Shown here: piece by piece, positions 7,440 through 16,231 of the stretch
Position numbering within the stretch: the first letter of the stretch is position 1
Layout: the number at the start of each line of letters is the position of its first letter
Assembly (NCBI GenBank): GCA_904394705.1
Contig: CAJFNJ010000024.1
Span: 1 to 37,714 of the forward strand
Direction of reading: 5' to 3'
From: Avimicrobium caecorum
GTDB lineage: Bacteria; Bacillota; Clostridia; Oscillospirales; Ruminococcaceae
DNA length: 37,714 nucleotides
Position numbers and translations under genes: made by a program
Notes under the pieces: generated by a model
Seen by the model: only the letters and a program-made list of their open reading frames with translations
What the model was told of the DNA's origin: nothing
The model's database searches: none

Positions 7440-9336
7440 TACCGCGCTGCGGGACGAAAACAAGGTCGGCATCAAGCATGTGAACAAGAATGCCCTGAGC
7501 CGTCTGCTGAAGATTATCTTCTCGGATCACCGGGGCGCTCTGATTGTGGTAATGGTCTGCATTCTGATCACAGTATTCACCAATGTAGCCAACTCCATGT
7601 TCCTGTCCACCCTGATTGATGACTATATCACCCCCATGCTGGCAAGCGGCAGCCGGGACTTCTCCGGTCTGGACCGTGCCATTGCCACTATGATCGGCAT
7701 CTATGCTGCCGGTATTCTGGCTTCCTTTACCTATCAGCGGCTGATGGCCTATGTGACCCAGGGCACCATGAAGAAGATCCGTGACCAGATGTTCTCCCAC
7801 ATGCAGACCCTGCCCATCCGGTATTTTGATACCCACAGCCATGGCGGCATCATGAGCCATTACACCAACGATACCGATACCCTGCGTCAGATGATCTCCA
7901 TGAGCATCCCGCAGATCTTCTCGGCTACCGTAACCATTATCTCGGTATTCTGCGCCATGCTCTATACCAGCATTCCGCTGACCATCTTTGTACTGTTCAC
8001 CCTGGCAATCATGGTGTTCACCTCCGGTCAGATCGGCAAGCGCAGCGGCAAGTACTTTATCCGTCAGCAGAATGAGATCGGTGAAGTAAACGGCTATATC
8101 GAGGAAATGATCGAAGGTCAGCGTGTAGTACAGGTATTCTGCCATGAGGAGCAGGCCAAGGCTGACTTCGATAAGAAGAATGATTCCCTCTGCGAGGCCA
8201 TGACCAAGGCCAATACCTATGCCAATATCCTGATGCCCGCTGTTATGAGCCTGGGCAACCTGCAGTATGCCCTGATCGCTCTGCTGGGCGGCGCACTGGC
8301 GATCAACGGCATCGGCGGCACCACACTGGGTACCGTAGCTACCTTCATGACCCTGAGCAAGAGCTTCAATATGCCCATTTCCCAGGTATCCCAGCAGCTC
8401 AACTCCATTGTTATGGCGCTGGCTGGCGCGGAGCGCATCTTCAACCTCATGGACGAGGAGCCTGAAACCGATGAGGGCAATGTCACCCTGGTCAACGCCA
8501 AGTTCGACAAGGACGATCAGCTCATCGAAAGCGAAGAGGAAACCGGTATCTGGGCCTGGAAGGTTCCCCACAAGGAGGACGATGGCTTCGATTATGTACA
8601 GCTCAAGGGTGAGGTACGGTTCTACGATGTAGACTTCGGCTACACCCCGGACAAGATTGTCCTGCATGACATCAGCCTCTATGCGGAACCCGGCCAGAAG
8701 ATCGCCTTTGTAGGCGCTACCGGTGCCGGTAAGACCACCATTACCAACCTCATCAACCGGTTCTATGATATTGCCGATGGCAAGATCCGGTATGACGGCA
8801 TCAATATCAACAAGATCAAGAAGGGTGACCTGCGCCGCAGTCTGGGCATTGTGCTCCAGGATGTAAGCCTGTTCACCGGCACCATCCGGGAGAATATCCG
8901 GTATGGCAAGCTCACTGCCACCGACGAGGAAGTCTATGCGGCAGCACAGCTGGCTGGTGCGGACAGCTTTATCCATCTGCTGCCGGACGGCTATGATACC
9001 GTCCTCACCGGCGGCGGCACCAGTCTTTCCCAGGGCCAGCGGCAGCTGCTGTCCATTGCCCGTGCGGCAGTGGCAGACCCGCCGGTTATGATCCTGGACG
9101 AGGCAACTTCTTCCATCGATACCCGTACCGAAGCCATTGTACAGCAGGGTATGGACAGCCTGATGTATGGACGCACTGTCTTTGTCATCGCTCACCGGCT
9201 CTCTACCATCCGCAACAGCGATGTCATCATGGTACTGGATCATGGACACATCATCGAACGCGGCAACCACGAAAAGCTGCTCGCCGAGAAGGGCACCTAC
9301 TATCAGCTCTACACCGGTGCGTTCGAACTGGAATAA
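7423..9336 (+). CDS. Heterodimeric ABC exporter subunit with catalytic Glu
   Basis: A 637-residue half-transporter, the partner of the preceding gene. Membrane domain about residues 25-340, then an extended acidic linker (DKDDQLIESEEETGIW), then the ATPase domain with Walker A GATGAGKTT (431-439), signature LSQGQ (535-539) and Walker B VMILDE with Glu560. The two subunits complement each other: this Walker A/B pairs with the partner's canonical VSGGQ as the working site, while LSQGQ faces the partner's altered Walker A and Asp. The ATG at 7423 has AGGGAGGAG nine bases upstream; the frame is open further upstream but without a ribosome site. A terminator follows. Confidence 0.92.
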   Translation: MPRMTSTALRDENKVGIKHVNKNALSRLLKIIFSDHRGALIVVMVCILITVFTNVANSMFLSTLIDDYITPMLASGSRDFSGLDRAIATMIGIYAAGILASFTYQRLMAYVTQGTMKKIRDQMFSHMQTLPIRYFDTHSHGGIMSHYTNDTDTLRQMISMSIPQIFSATVTIISVFCAMLYTSIPLTIFVLFTLAIMVFTSGQIGKRSGKYFIRQQNEIGEVNGYIEEMIEGQRVVQVFCHEEQAKADFDKKNDSLCEAMTKANTYANILMPAVMSLGNLQYALIALLGGALAINGIGGTTLGTVATFMTLSKSFNMPISQVSQQLNSIVMALAGAERIFNLMDEEPETDEGNVTLVNAKFDKDDQLIESEEETGIWAWKVPHKEDDGFDYVQLKGEVRFYDVDFGYTPDKIVLHDISLYAEPGQKIAFVGATGAGKTTITNLINRFYDIADGKIRYDGININKIKKGDLRRSLGIVLQDVSLFTGTIRENIRYGKLTATDEEVYAAAQLAGADSFIHLLPDGYDTVLTGGGTSLSQGQRQLLSIARAAVADPPVMILDEATSSIDTRTEAIVQQGMDSLMYGRTVFVIAHRLSTIRNSDVIMVLDHGHIIERGNHEKLLAEKGTYYQLYTGAFELE

Positions 9337-9370
9337 GCAAGCATTCCCCAAACTTTTACCTCTTTATGAA

Positions 9371-9410
9371 AACATCTCCGGAGAGAATTTCTCTCCGGAG
9401 ATGTTTTTTT
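9371..9410 (+). terminator. Intrinsic terminator of the ABC exporter operon
   Basis: AACATCTCCGGAGAGAA pairs with TTCTCTCCGGAGATGTT, followed by seven T. The reverse strand has a weaker T run (TTTTC), so it may also serve the converging HxlR gene. Confidence 0.9.
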
Positions 9411-9421
9411 ATGCGGATGGT

Positions 9422-9802
9422 TCAGTTTTTGAGGAAGTCACACTTCTGGCACTGACGGAGCAGCCCGGCCTGATCGTCCCTGGTATAGGCCCCCGACCAC
9501 CGGCAGATGCTCTGGAGAATGGGGACAACTGTCTTTCCCTTTTCCGAGAGGCAGTATTCCACCCGGGGCGGGATCTCGTTATAGGAATGGCGTTCCACCA
9601 GCTCATCGGCAATGAGTTCCTTGAGGGCGGCAGCCAGTACGGCATCGGTGATATTGAGCATTTCTCCCCGCAGGGCACTGTACCGCAGGGTGCCCTTTTC
9701 ATTGAGGACGCAGATAATTCTCGACTTCCATTTGCCGCCGAATACACTGAGCCCATATTCCAGCGGACAGCGGATTTCCTTTTCAGTTTTGGGCTGACGC
9801 AT
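9422..9802 (-). CDS. HxlR family transcriptional regulator
   Basis: A 126-residue winged-helix protein of the HxlR/YodB class. The family start CPLEYGLSVFGGKWKSRIICVL spans residues 12-33, with the sensor-position Cys12; then a helix-turn-helix around LRGEMLNITDAVLAAALKEL and the wing YNEIPPRVEYCLSEKG. A C-terminal CQKC pair could add redox or metal sensitivity. Related regulators sense electrophiles, quinones or disulfide stress through the N-terminal Cys. The ATG has GGGAGG eight bases upstream. It is divergent from an OsmC gene, which is a likely target. Confidence 0.9.
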   Translation of the reverse strand: MRQPKTEKEIRCPLEYGLSVFGGKWKSRIICVLNEKGTLRYSALRGEMLNITDAVLAAALKELIADELVERHSYNEIPPRVEYCLSEKGKTVVPILQSICRWSGAYTRDDQAGLLRQCQKCDFLKN

Positions 9803-9841
9803 GATTGATACCTCCCATGGGAACAGGATTTTCTGTTAGAT

Positions 9842-9870
9842 AGAATAGCAGATTGGCTACGGAAATACAA
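9842..9870 (-). promoter_or_regulatory. Promoter of the HxlR regulator
   Basis: TTGTAT (9870-9865) and TATTCT (9847-9842), 17-base spacer. Confidence 0.55.
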
Positions 9871-9918
9871 GCGGATATGAAATAAATAAGCTGCTCAGGA
9901 AAAGAATATCCATATACT

Positions 9919-9949
9919 ATGAAAATTATAAGATACTTATAGTTTTCAT
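9919..9949. repeat. Long inverted repeat between the HxlR and OsmC genes
   Basis: ATGAAAATTATAAG and CTTATAGTTTTCAT are 14-base arms (13 of 14 paired) around ATA. Weaker symmetry extends to about 9912-9956. It ends next to the -35 box of the OsmC promoter, a position typical of an activator site or of a repressor touching the -35. It is a probable target of the neighbouring HxlR protein. Confidence 0.6.
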
Positions 9950-9955
9950 GATATA

Positions 9956-9984
9956 TTGCGGGAGAGTGGAAATACTGATACAAT
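9956..9984 (+). promoter_or_regulatory. Promoter of the OsmC gene
   Basis: TTGCGG (9956-9961) and TACAAT (9979-9984), 17-base spacer, directly downstream of the inverted repeat. Confidence 0.65.
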
Positions 9985-10050
9985 GGGAATATCGCCGGAG
10001 CAAGGACTCCGGGAATCCAAAAAACTGACTGATCAGGAGGAAACCCCTTT

Positions 10051-10437
10051 ATGATTACCGTAACTGGTACACGTGAAAACTACATTGCCGAAATGACTGC
10101 CGACCGCGGCACCCTGAACGCCACCCACTGCGATATCCCGGTGGAGCAGGGCGGCGACAACGCCTATATGCGTCCCGGCGAGACCCTGCTCTCCGCCCTG
10201 GGCGCCTGTATGAACATCACCGCCCGGAAGTATCTGAACCGGGACGGCCTGGACTATGAGAGCGTCACCGTCAAGGCCGAGATGGCACGGGAAAACGGCG
10301 TCACCAAGATCCGCACCAAGCTGGAGATCCACGGCGCCCTGAGCCAGGCCGATAAGGATCGGATCATCGCGGAAGTGGCCTCCTGCCCGGTATGCGAGAT
10401 CCTGTCCGGCCCCATCGAGCTGGGCAAGCTGGACTGA
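10051..10437 (+). CDS. OsmC family protein
   Basis: A 128-residue OsmC/Ohr-fold protein. The two conserved redox cysteines are in SALGACMNITARK (near residue 54) and ASCPVCEIL (near 114-117). Family members reduce organic hydroperoxides or act as thiol-dependent detoxifiers; the sequence is nearer to the YhfA/OsmC-like branch than to Ohr by its length, though this is a judgement by eye. AGGAGG lies about 10 bases before the ATG. It is divergent from an HxlR regulator across a long palindrome and ends in its own terminator, which suggests a single-gene stress-inducible unit. Confidence 0.88.
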   Translation: MITVTGTRENYIAEMTADRGTLNATHCDIPVEQGGDNAYMRPGETLLSALGACMNITARKYLNRDGLDYESVTVKAEMARENGVTKIRTKLEIHGALSQADKDRIIAEVASCPVCEILSGPIELGKLD

Positions 10438-10473
10438 TTTTCCCTCCGGCACCTCCCACAGCTTTGCAGCAGA

Positions 10474-10497
10474 AGAGCCCTGACCAGGGCTCTTTTT
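10474..10497 (+). terminator. Intrinsic terminator after the OsmC gene
   Basis: AGAGCCCTG and CAGGGCTCT form the stem, followed by five T. Confidence 0.85.
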
Positions 10498-10539
10498 GTT
10501 TTGCCGGAAAACGGAGCGGAGAATGGGGAAGTCTGCTCA

Positions 10540-10568
10540 TGGACAGGGAGGAATCCGTCTGCTATAAT
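10540..10568 (+). promoter_or_regulatory. Promoter of the membrane-protein gene
   Basis: TGGACA (10540-10545) and perfect TATAAT (10563-10568), 17-base spacer. Confidence 0.8.
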
Positions 10569-10634
10569 AAAATAAAAGGAGCTGCCCCGGTGACAGCACA
10601 CAGTCGCCCACATCATATAAGGAGGGAATACAGT

Positions 10635-11096
10635 ATGAGCGCTTCTTCCCGTGATCTGTCCATACCGGATGGCCTGATCCTGTTTCTGCCGGCAGTGCCG
10701 GGGATGCTGTTTCTCTATATTGCGGAGGTGATCCCCAAGGTCTGCGCCGGACTGGGGCTGGAGCTGGGGCTTTCCGGCTATGCCCTGCTGGAGGCTGTCT
10801 TTATCGGGTGCGCCCTTTCCCCGGCGGCGGGGCTGCCGCTTTACTGCTGGTACTTTTTCCGGAGGGGACTGGGGAGCAATCCGGTCTATCCGGCGCTGCT
10901 CTATCTGGCCCAGAGTTTCGCTTCCATTCTGGGCATGACGCTGCTGGTGCGCAGTCTCTTGTTCCCCGATGCCCCGGCAGAGGGGCTGTCCGGCTTCCTG
11001 CTGCCGCTGCTCATTGCCCTGGGGCTGCTCGTTTTGCTGATGACCGGCATATCCGCCGGAATCTGCCGCCTGGCGCGCCGCCGCATGGGCCGATAG
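10635..11096 (+). CDS. Small integral membrane protein of unknown function
   Basis: A 153-residue protein with about four hydrophobic segments (residues 12-35, 45-75, 85-110 and 118-145) and a basic C-terminus RLARRRMGR on the probable cytoplasmic side. I recognise no family. The ATG at 10635 was chosen because AAGGAGGGAATACAGT lies directly upstream; the open frame extends further 5' but crosses the promoter. It is a single-gene unit with its own promoter and terminator. Confidence 0.75.
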   Translation: MSASSRDLSIPDGLILFLPAVPGMLFLYIAEVIPKVCAGLGLELGLSGYALLEAVFIGCALSPAAGLPLYCWYFFRRGLGSNPVYPALLYLAQSFASILGMTLLVRSLLFPDAPAEGLSGFLLPLLIALGLLVLLMTGISAGICRLARRRMGR

Positions 11097-11101
11097 CCTG
11101 T

Positions 11102-11132
11102 CCGGGGCCTGCCTGAGCGGGTCCCGGTTTTT
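11102..11132 (+). terminator. Intrinsic terminator, imperfect stem
   Basis: CCGGGGCCTGC and CGGGTCCCGG pair imperfectly, followed by five T. Just after the membrane-protein stop. Confidence 0.6.
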
Positions 11133-11244
11133 ATGTTTTTGCAGTTTCCTCTCTCTGTATTCTTCAAAAATGCGGCTGTTTTTGGACAATTTTCAGTCAA
11201 AACCAAAATATTTTGCAAAAATGCTTTATTTATATTGCAGAATA

Positions 11245-11253
11245 TGATATGAT
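11245..11253 (+). promoter_or_regulatory. Extended -10 promoter of pyruvate carboxylase
   Basis: TGATATGAT fits the extended -10 pattern TGnTATnAT. A poor -35 (TTTATT, 11225-11230) lies 17 bases from the hexamer. A start near 11260 gives a leader of about 60 bases. Confidence 0.5.
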
Positions 11254-11268
11254 AAGCCCAACACACCT

Positions 11269-11300
11269 CACGCCGTCGGGCGAAGCGGCGTGGATTTTTT
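11269..11300 (+). terminator. Terminator-like hairpin inside the pyc leader
   Basis: CACGCCG and CGGCGTG form a perfect 7-pair stem with a 10-base loop, followed by GA and six T. It ends 19 bases before the pyc start codon and lies downstream of the best promoter candidate, so it could attenuate pyc transcription. Confidence 0.6.
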
Positions 11301-11319
11301 ATGCAAGGGGACTGATACT

Positions 11320-14300
11320 ATGGAGAAAAAGATCCGCAAGGTACTGGTGGCAAACCGCGGTGAGATTGCGATCCGCATCTTCCGTGCCTGTTTTGACGCC
11401 GGTGTGCGCACAGTAGCCATCTATTCCAAGGAGGACAAGCTCTCGCTCTTCCGCACCAAGGCGGACGAAGCCTATCTCATCGGCGAGAACCGCAGCCCTC
11501 TCGGCGCCTATCTGGGCATCGAGGAGATCATCGCACTGGCAAAGCGCAAGAATGTGGATGCCATCCACCCCGGCTATGGCTTCCTGTCCGAGAATGCCGA
11601 CTTCGCCCGGGCCTGTGAGGAAGCGGGCATCATCTTCATCGGGCCGCCCAGCCAGATTCTCGATCAGATGGGCGATAAGCTCCATGCCAAGGAAGTGGCA
11701 CGCCGGTGCGGCGTACCGGTCATTCCCGGCAGTGAAAAGCCGGTGTCCGGTGTGGAGGAGGCCGTGCGCATTGCGGAGGAGGCCGGTTATCCGGTGATCC
11801 TCAAGGCGGCAGCCGGCGGCGGCGGACGAGGTATGCGCCGGGCCGACAATGCCGGGGAGATCGCCCGGAACTTTGAGCTGGTACGGAACGAGGCCCGCAA
11901 GTCCTTCGGCAATGATGACATCTTTGTGGAAAAGTTCCTGGAGGAGCCCAAGCACATCGAAGTGCAGATCCTCGCTGACCAGTACGGCAATGTGGTGCAT
12001 CTCTTTGAGCGTGACTGTTCGGTGCAGCGCCGGTACCAGAAGGTGGTGGAGTTCACCCCGGCCTTTGGTATTTCCCCGGAAAAGCGCCAGCAGCTCTATG
12101 ATGACGCAGTCAAGATCGCCAGGGAAGTGGGCTATGTCAACGCCGGTACCGTGGAGTTCCTGGTGGACAAGTACGGCAACCACTACTTCATCGAAATGAA
12201 CCCCCGCATCCAGGTGGAACACACCGTCACCGAGATGGTCACCGGCATCGACCTGGTACGGGCCCAGATCGACATCGCCCAGGGCCTGCCGCTCTCCCAC
12301 CCCTATATCGGCATCGAGAGCCAGGATTCCATCAAGCTGAGTGGCTATGCCATCCAGTGCCGTGTCACCACCGAGGACCCCACCAACAACTTTGCCCCGG
12401 ATACCGGCAAGCTCACCACCTACCGTTCCGGCGGCGGCTTCGGCATCCGTCTGGACGCAGGCAACGCCTTCACCGGTGCGGAGATCACCCCGTACTATGA
12501 CTCGCTGCTGGTAAAGATCACCGCCTTTGACCGCACCTTTGAGGGAGCGGTGCGCAAGGCCAAGCGCGGTATGGGCGAGATCCGCATCCGCGGTGTCAAG
12601 ACCAATATGTCCTTCCTCAACAATATCCTCTCCCACCCGACCTTTGTAGCGGGCAAGTGCCATACCAAGTTCATTGAGGAGACCCCGTCCCTCTTTGATG
12701 TCAAGGAGAGCAAGGACCGTGCCACCAAGGTGCTGCGGTATATCGGCAATACCATTGTCAGCCAGGAGGAGGGCTTCCAGAAGCCGATCCTGGACAATCC
12801 CCGGCTGCCTGATCCGGCTTCCCTGCCCGAGATCACAGCGCCCAATCTGCGGGAACTGCTCCGGGAGGGCGGCGCAAAGGCACTGACCAGCTGGGTCAAG
12901 GACCAGAAGAAGCTGCTCATCACCGATACCACCTTCCGGGACGCCCATCAGTCGCTGCTGGCTACCCGGGTGCGTACCCGGGATCTCACCGCCATTGCCG
13001 AGCCCACTGCCCATATCCTGCAGGACGCCTTCTCGCTGGAGGTCTGGGGCGGCGCCACCTTTGACACCTGCTACCGCTTCCTGCATGAGTCCCCCTGGGA
13101 GCGTCTGGACCAGCTGCGTCAGGCCATTCCCAATATCCCGTTCCAGATGCTGGTGCGGGGCATCAACGGTGTGGGCTACCATGCCTATCCCGACAATGTC
13201 ATCCGGGAGTTTATCCGGGAGGCTGCCCGCAGCGGCATTGACATCTTCCGCATCTTCGACTCCTTCAATAACCCCGAATCCATGCGCCTTGCCATCGAAA
13301 CCGTCAAGGAGATGGGCAAGGTGGCAGAGGTTTCCTTCTGCTATACCGACAATATTCTGGCTCCCAAGTATGAGAAGTACTCGCTGGACTACTATCTGAA
13401 GCTGGCAAAGCAGCTGGAAGCCATGGGTGCGGATATTCTCTGCATCAAGGATATGGGCGGTCTGCTGCGTCCGCTGGCTGCCAAAAAGCTGGTGACTGAA
13501 CTCCAGCAGGTGACCGATCTGCCCATCCATCTGCACACCCACGACACCAGCGGCAACCAGATCGCTGCCCTGATGATGGCAGCCGATGCCGGTGTGGACA
13601 TTGTGGATACTGCCATCAGCAGCATGAGTTCCCTCACCAGCCAGCCCTCGATGAACAGCCTGGTAACAGCCCTGGAGGGCAGTGACCGGGAGACCGGCTT
13701 CGATCCCCGGCAGCTGCAGAAGCTCTCGGACTACTGGGAGGACACCCGCAAGTACTATTCCGGCTTCGAAGGGGACATCAAGGTGCCCGAAACCGAGATC
13801 TACCGGTACGAGATTCCCGGCGGTCAGTATACCAACCTCAAGCCCCAGGTGGAATCCCTGGGACTGGGACACCAGTTTGAGGAGGTCAAGGAGAAGTACA
13901 GCGAGGTCAATGACCTGCTGGGCGGTGTCATCAAGGTGACTCCTTCCTCCAAGATGGTGGGTGACTTTGCCATCTTCATGGTACAGAACAAGCTGGACCG
14001 GAACAATATCCTCGAGCGGGGCAAGGAACTCACCTTCCCCCGGTCGGTGGTGGACTACTTCAAGGGTATGATGGGTCAGAGCACCTTCCCGCTGCCCCAG
14101 GAGCTTTCCGAGGTGGTGCTCAAGGGCGAAAAGCCGCTGGACACCCTGCCCAGCAAGCTGCTGCCCCCGGCAGACTTTGATGCCATTGTGGAAAAGCTGC
14201 GGAAGATCAATCCCGCGGCGGGACTGCGCCAGGCCATTGCCTACTGCCTGTATCCCCAGGTGGTGGAGGACTTCCTGGCTGGCTATGAGACCTATGGCGA

Positions 14301-14754
14301 CATCAGCCAGATGCCTTCGGACATCTTCTTCTACGGCATGGACCGGGGCGAGAGCATGGAGATGAGCATCGAAGAGGGCAAGACCCTGATGATCAAGTAC
14401 ATCGGCCCGGGCGAACGCAATGACGATGGTACTCTGGAGCTGCAGTTCGAGCTCAACGGCAGCCGCCGCAATGTGCTGATCCGGGACCCCCATGCCGAAG
14501 TGGAAGCGGAGCAGATCCGTCTGGCCTCGGCGGAGGACAGGAGCGAGATCGGCGCCACCATCATGGGTGCGGTATCCCGCATTGCGGTCAAGCCCGGCGA
14601 CAAGGTGAAGAAGGGTGATGTGGTTGCCATTGTGGAGGCCATGAAGATGGAGACCGGCATCTCTGCCGCCATCGACGGCGTGGTGGAGGCAGTCTATGCC
14701 CAGCCCGGCGACATTGTCCAGGCCGGACAGCTGCTGGTACGCCTGAAGATCTGA
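11320..14754 (+). CDS. pyc: Pyruvate carboxylase
   Basis: A 1144-residue single-chain biotin enzyme converting pyruvate, bicarbonate and ATP to oxaloacetate, the anaplerotic entry to the reductive branch. Domain order is canonical. Biotin carboxylase runs from VLVANRGEIAIRI at the N-terminus to about residue 450, with AAAGGGGRGMRRADN (ATP-grasp) and FIEMNPRIQVEHTVTEM. The carboxyltransferase barrel follows at about 530-800 (TTFRDAHQSLLATRVRT, then LHTHDTSGNQ with metal-binding histidines). Next comes the allosteric/PC-linker region, and a C-terminal biotinyl domain with VEAMKMETG. Length is within the usual 1140-1180. The ATG at 11320 starts exactly where the family begins; the ATG at 11290 lies inside the leader hairpin. 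It is monocistronic. Confidence 0.97.
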   Translation: MEKKIRKVLVANRGEIAIRIFRACFDAGVRTVAIYSKEDKLSLFRTKADEAYLIGENRSPLGAYLGIEEIIALAKRKNVDAIHPGYGFLSENADFARACEEAGIIFIGPPSQILDQMGDKLHAKEVARRCGVPVIPGSEKPVSGVEEAVRIAEEAGYPVILKAAAGGGGRGMRRADNAGEIARNFELVRNEARKSFGNDDIFVEKFLEEPKHIEVQILADQYGNVVHLFERDCSVQRRYQKVVEFTPAFGISPEKRQQLYDDAVKIAREVGYVNAGTVEFLVDKYGNHYFIEMNPRIQVEHTVTEMVTGIDLVRAQIDIAQGLPLSHPYIGIESQDSIKLSGYAIQCRVTTEDPTNNFAPDTGKLTTYRSGGGFGIRLDAGNAFTGAEITPYYDSLLVKITAFDRTFEGAVRKAKRGMGEIRIRGVKTNMSFLNNILSHPTFVAGKCHTKFIEETPSLFDVKESKDRATKVLRYIGNTIVSQEEGFQKPILDNPRLPDPASLPEITAPNLRELLREGGAKALTSWVKDQKKLLITDTTFRDAHQSLLATRVRTRDLTAIAEPTAHILQDAFSLEVWGGATFDTCYRFLHESPWERLDQLRQAIPNIPFQMLVRGINGVGYHAYPDNVIREFIREAARSGIDIFRIFDSFNNPESMRLAIETVKEMGKVAEVSFCYTDNILAPKYEKYSLDYYLKLAKQLEAMGADILCIKDMGGLLRPLAAKKLVTELQQVTDLPIHLHTHDTSGNQIAALMMAADAGVDIVDTAISSMSSLTSQPSMNSLVTALEGSDRETGFDPRQLQKLSDYWEDTRKYYSGFEGDIKVPETEIYRYEIPGGQYTNLKPQVESLGLGHQFEEVKEKYSEVNDLLGGVIKVTPSSKMVGDFAIFMVQNKLDRNNILERGKELTFPRSVVDYFKGMMGQSTFPLPQELSEVVLKGEKPLDTLPSKLLPPADFDAIVEKLRKINPAAGLRQAIAYCLYPQVVEDFLAGYETYGDISQMPSDIFFYGMDRGESMEMSIEEGKTLMIKYIGPGERNDDGTLELQFELNGSRRNVLIRDPHAEVEAEQIRLASAEDRSEIGATIMGAVSRIAVKPGDKVKKGDVVAIVEAMKMETGISAAIDGVVEAVYAQPGDIVQAGQLLVRLKI

Positions 14755-14776
14755 ACAGCCCGCTGAATTACAGCAT

Positions 14777-14814
14777 AAAAAGACCCTGCCGGAGCAGTCC
14801 GGCGGGGTCTTTTT
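14777..14814 (+). terminator. Intrinsic terminator of pyc
   Basis: AGACCCTGCCGGA and TCCGGCGGGGTCT pair around GCAG, followed by a T run. Confidence 0.9.
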
Positions 14815-14837
14815 CTGTGGGGCAGGGAAGAATGGGC

Positions 14838-14880
14838 AAAAAACAGGCCCTGCCTGTGCCTGGAGCAGAGCCTGTTTTTT
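14838..14880 (-). terminator. Bidirectional terminator between pyc and the amidohydrolase
   Basis: AAAAAACAGGC...GCAG AGCCTGTTTTTT is symmetric with A and T runs on both sides. It can end the minus-strand amidohydrolase transcript and back up the pyc terminator. Confidence 0.75.
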
Positions 14881-14938
14881 CAAAGGACCCGGTGTCCTGA
14901 AGGGGGAAAGACGGGAACCGGGACAGAGGAAAGCGGAT

Positions 14939-16176
14939 TTACAGAAGCGGGAAATGGACGGGCTGACCCTCCCGCTTGTAGATGACGCCGCCCTTCATGA
15001 CCAGATCGGGACGGGTCATCACGGTGATGTCCTCCAGCGGATCACCGTCAAAGGCCACCAGGTCGGCATACTTGCCGGCCTCCAGAGAACCGATGTCCTC
15101 CTTCATGCGCAGCAGTTCCGCCGCGTTGATGGTGGCACTGCACAGCGCCTGCATGGGAGTGAGGCCGTATTCCACCAGATAGCCGAATTCCCGGGCCTGT
15201 TCGCCGTGTTCATTGCCGGTGCTGCCGGCATCGGTGCCGAAGGCAAACTTGACCCCCTCATGCAGGGCAGCGGCAACCACTTCCTTGTGACGGGCCGCGG
15301 CGATCCGGGACTTGCGCAGGACATACTCGGGGAAGGGCAGGTGGGGATTATCCAGCACACTGCGGGAGGCGATGATGGTGGGCACCAGGAAGGTATCCTT
15401 CTGGGCCATCAGACGGATGCTCTCATCATCAGCCATGGTGCCATGCTCAATGGAGGTGATGCCGGCCCGTACCGCCGCCGCAATGGAGGATGCGCCATGG
15501 GCATGGGCTGCCGAGGGCAGACCTTCCATCTCAGCCACTTCGATGGCGGCACGCATCTCCGCCTCAGTGAACTTCTGGACGCCGGGCATATCGCCTTCGG
15601 ACATGATGCCGCCGCTGGCACAGATCTTGATGCAGTCCACATGGTTGCGGGCAATATCCCGGGCCAGCCAGCGCATCTCATCGGGGGAGTTCGCCATGCG
15701 GCAGAGGGAGAGATATTCGCCCCGCAGATGGGCAGGCAGGTTCAGGTCGCCATGACCGCCGGTGGAGCTGATCGCCCAGCCCGATACCTTCATGCGGGGG
15801 CCCCAGGCCTTGCCGCTGTTGATGGCATTGCGGATGGATACATCCGCATAGAAGGTGCAGCCCATATCCCGCAGGGTGGTAAAGCCAGCCAGCAGATCCT
15901 TCTTGGCATTGATGAGCCCCGGATCACGCCGTCGCCGGTGTAGTCCTTCAGATAGGTCATGGGGTCAACAAAGGCAGTGTGCAGATGGGCGTCGATCAGA
16001 CCCGGTGTGACAAACCGGTCCGAACAGTCCACGATCTCATAGCCCTCGGGGATTTCAATGGCTTCCCGGCGTTCCACCGCCTGGATGCGGTCGTCCTCCA
16101 CCAGGATCACCTGATCGGTATCCACCCGCTTTTTTACTGTGTTGAGCAGTTTTCCACAGAGTATCGCTTGCTTCAT
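14939..16176 (-). pseudogene. Amidohydrolase (imidazolonepropionase/prolidase-like), split by a -1 frameshift
   Basis: Two minus-strand frames join into one 412-residue amidohydrolase. The N-terminal part starts at ATG 16176 (AGGAGAAG upstream) and contains VTPGLIDAHLHTAF. The C-terminal part contains the Lys in CIKICASGG, then SAAHAHG, IEHGT and FGTDAG, so every metal ligand of the binuclear amidohydrolase fold is present. The frame changes at the CCCC run 15917-15920: one extra base there restores ...GDGVIRGLINAKKDLLAGFTTLRDMGCTF. No other damage is visible, so this may be a recent mutation, a sequencing error in a homopolymer, or a slippage site. The intact enzyme would hydrolyse cyclic amides or X-Pro-like dipeptides. 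It is divergent from a TetR regulator. Confidence 0.85.
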
Positions 16177-16231
16177 GGGGATTCTTCTCCTTCCGTCTGG
16201 TCGTGTGGGAGCCGGGGCCAGTCCTCGGCTC

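Noticed and set aside
5661..9351. Long minus-strand frames opposite the two ABC exporter genes
   Set aside because: Rich in His/Gly/Asp and without motifs; shadows of the exporter subunits.
11299..14883. 1194-codon open frame antisense to pyruvate carboxylase
   Set aside because: High GC and codon bias keep the opposite strand open. It has no family resemblance and pyc is unambiguous.
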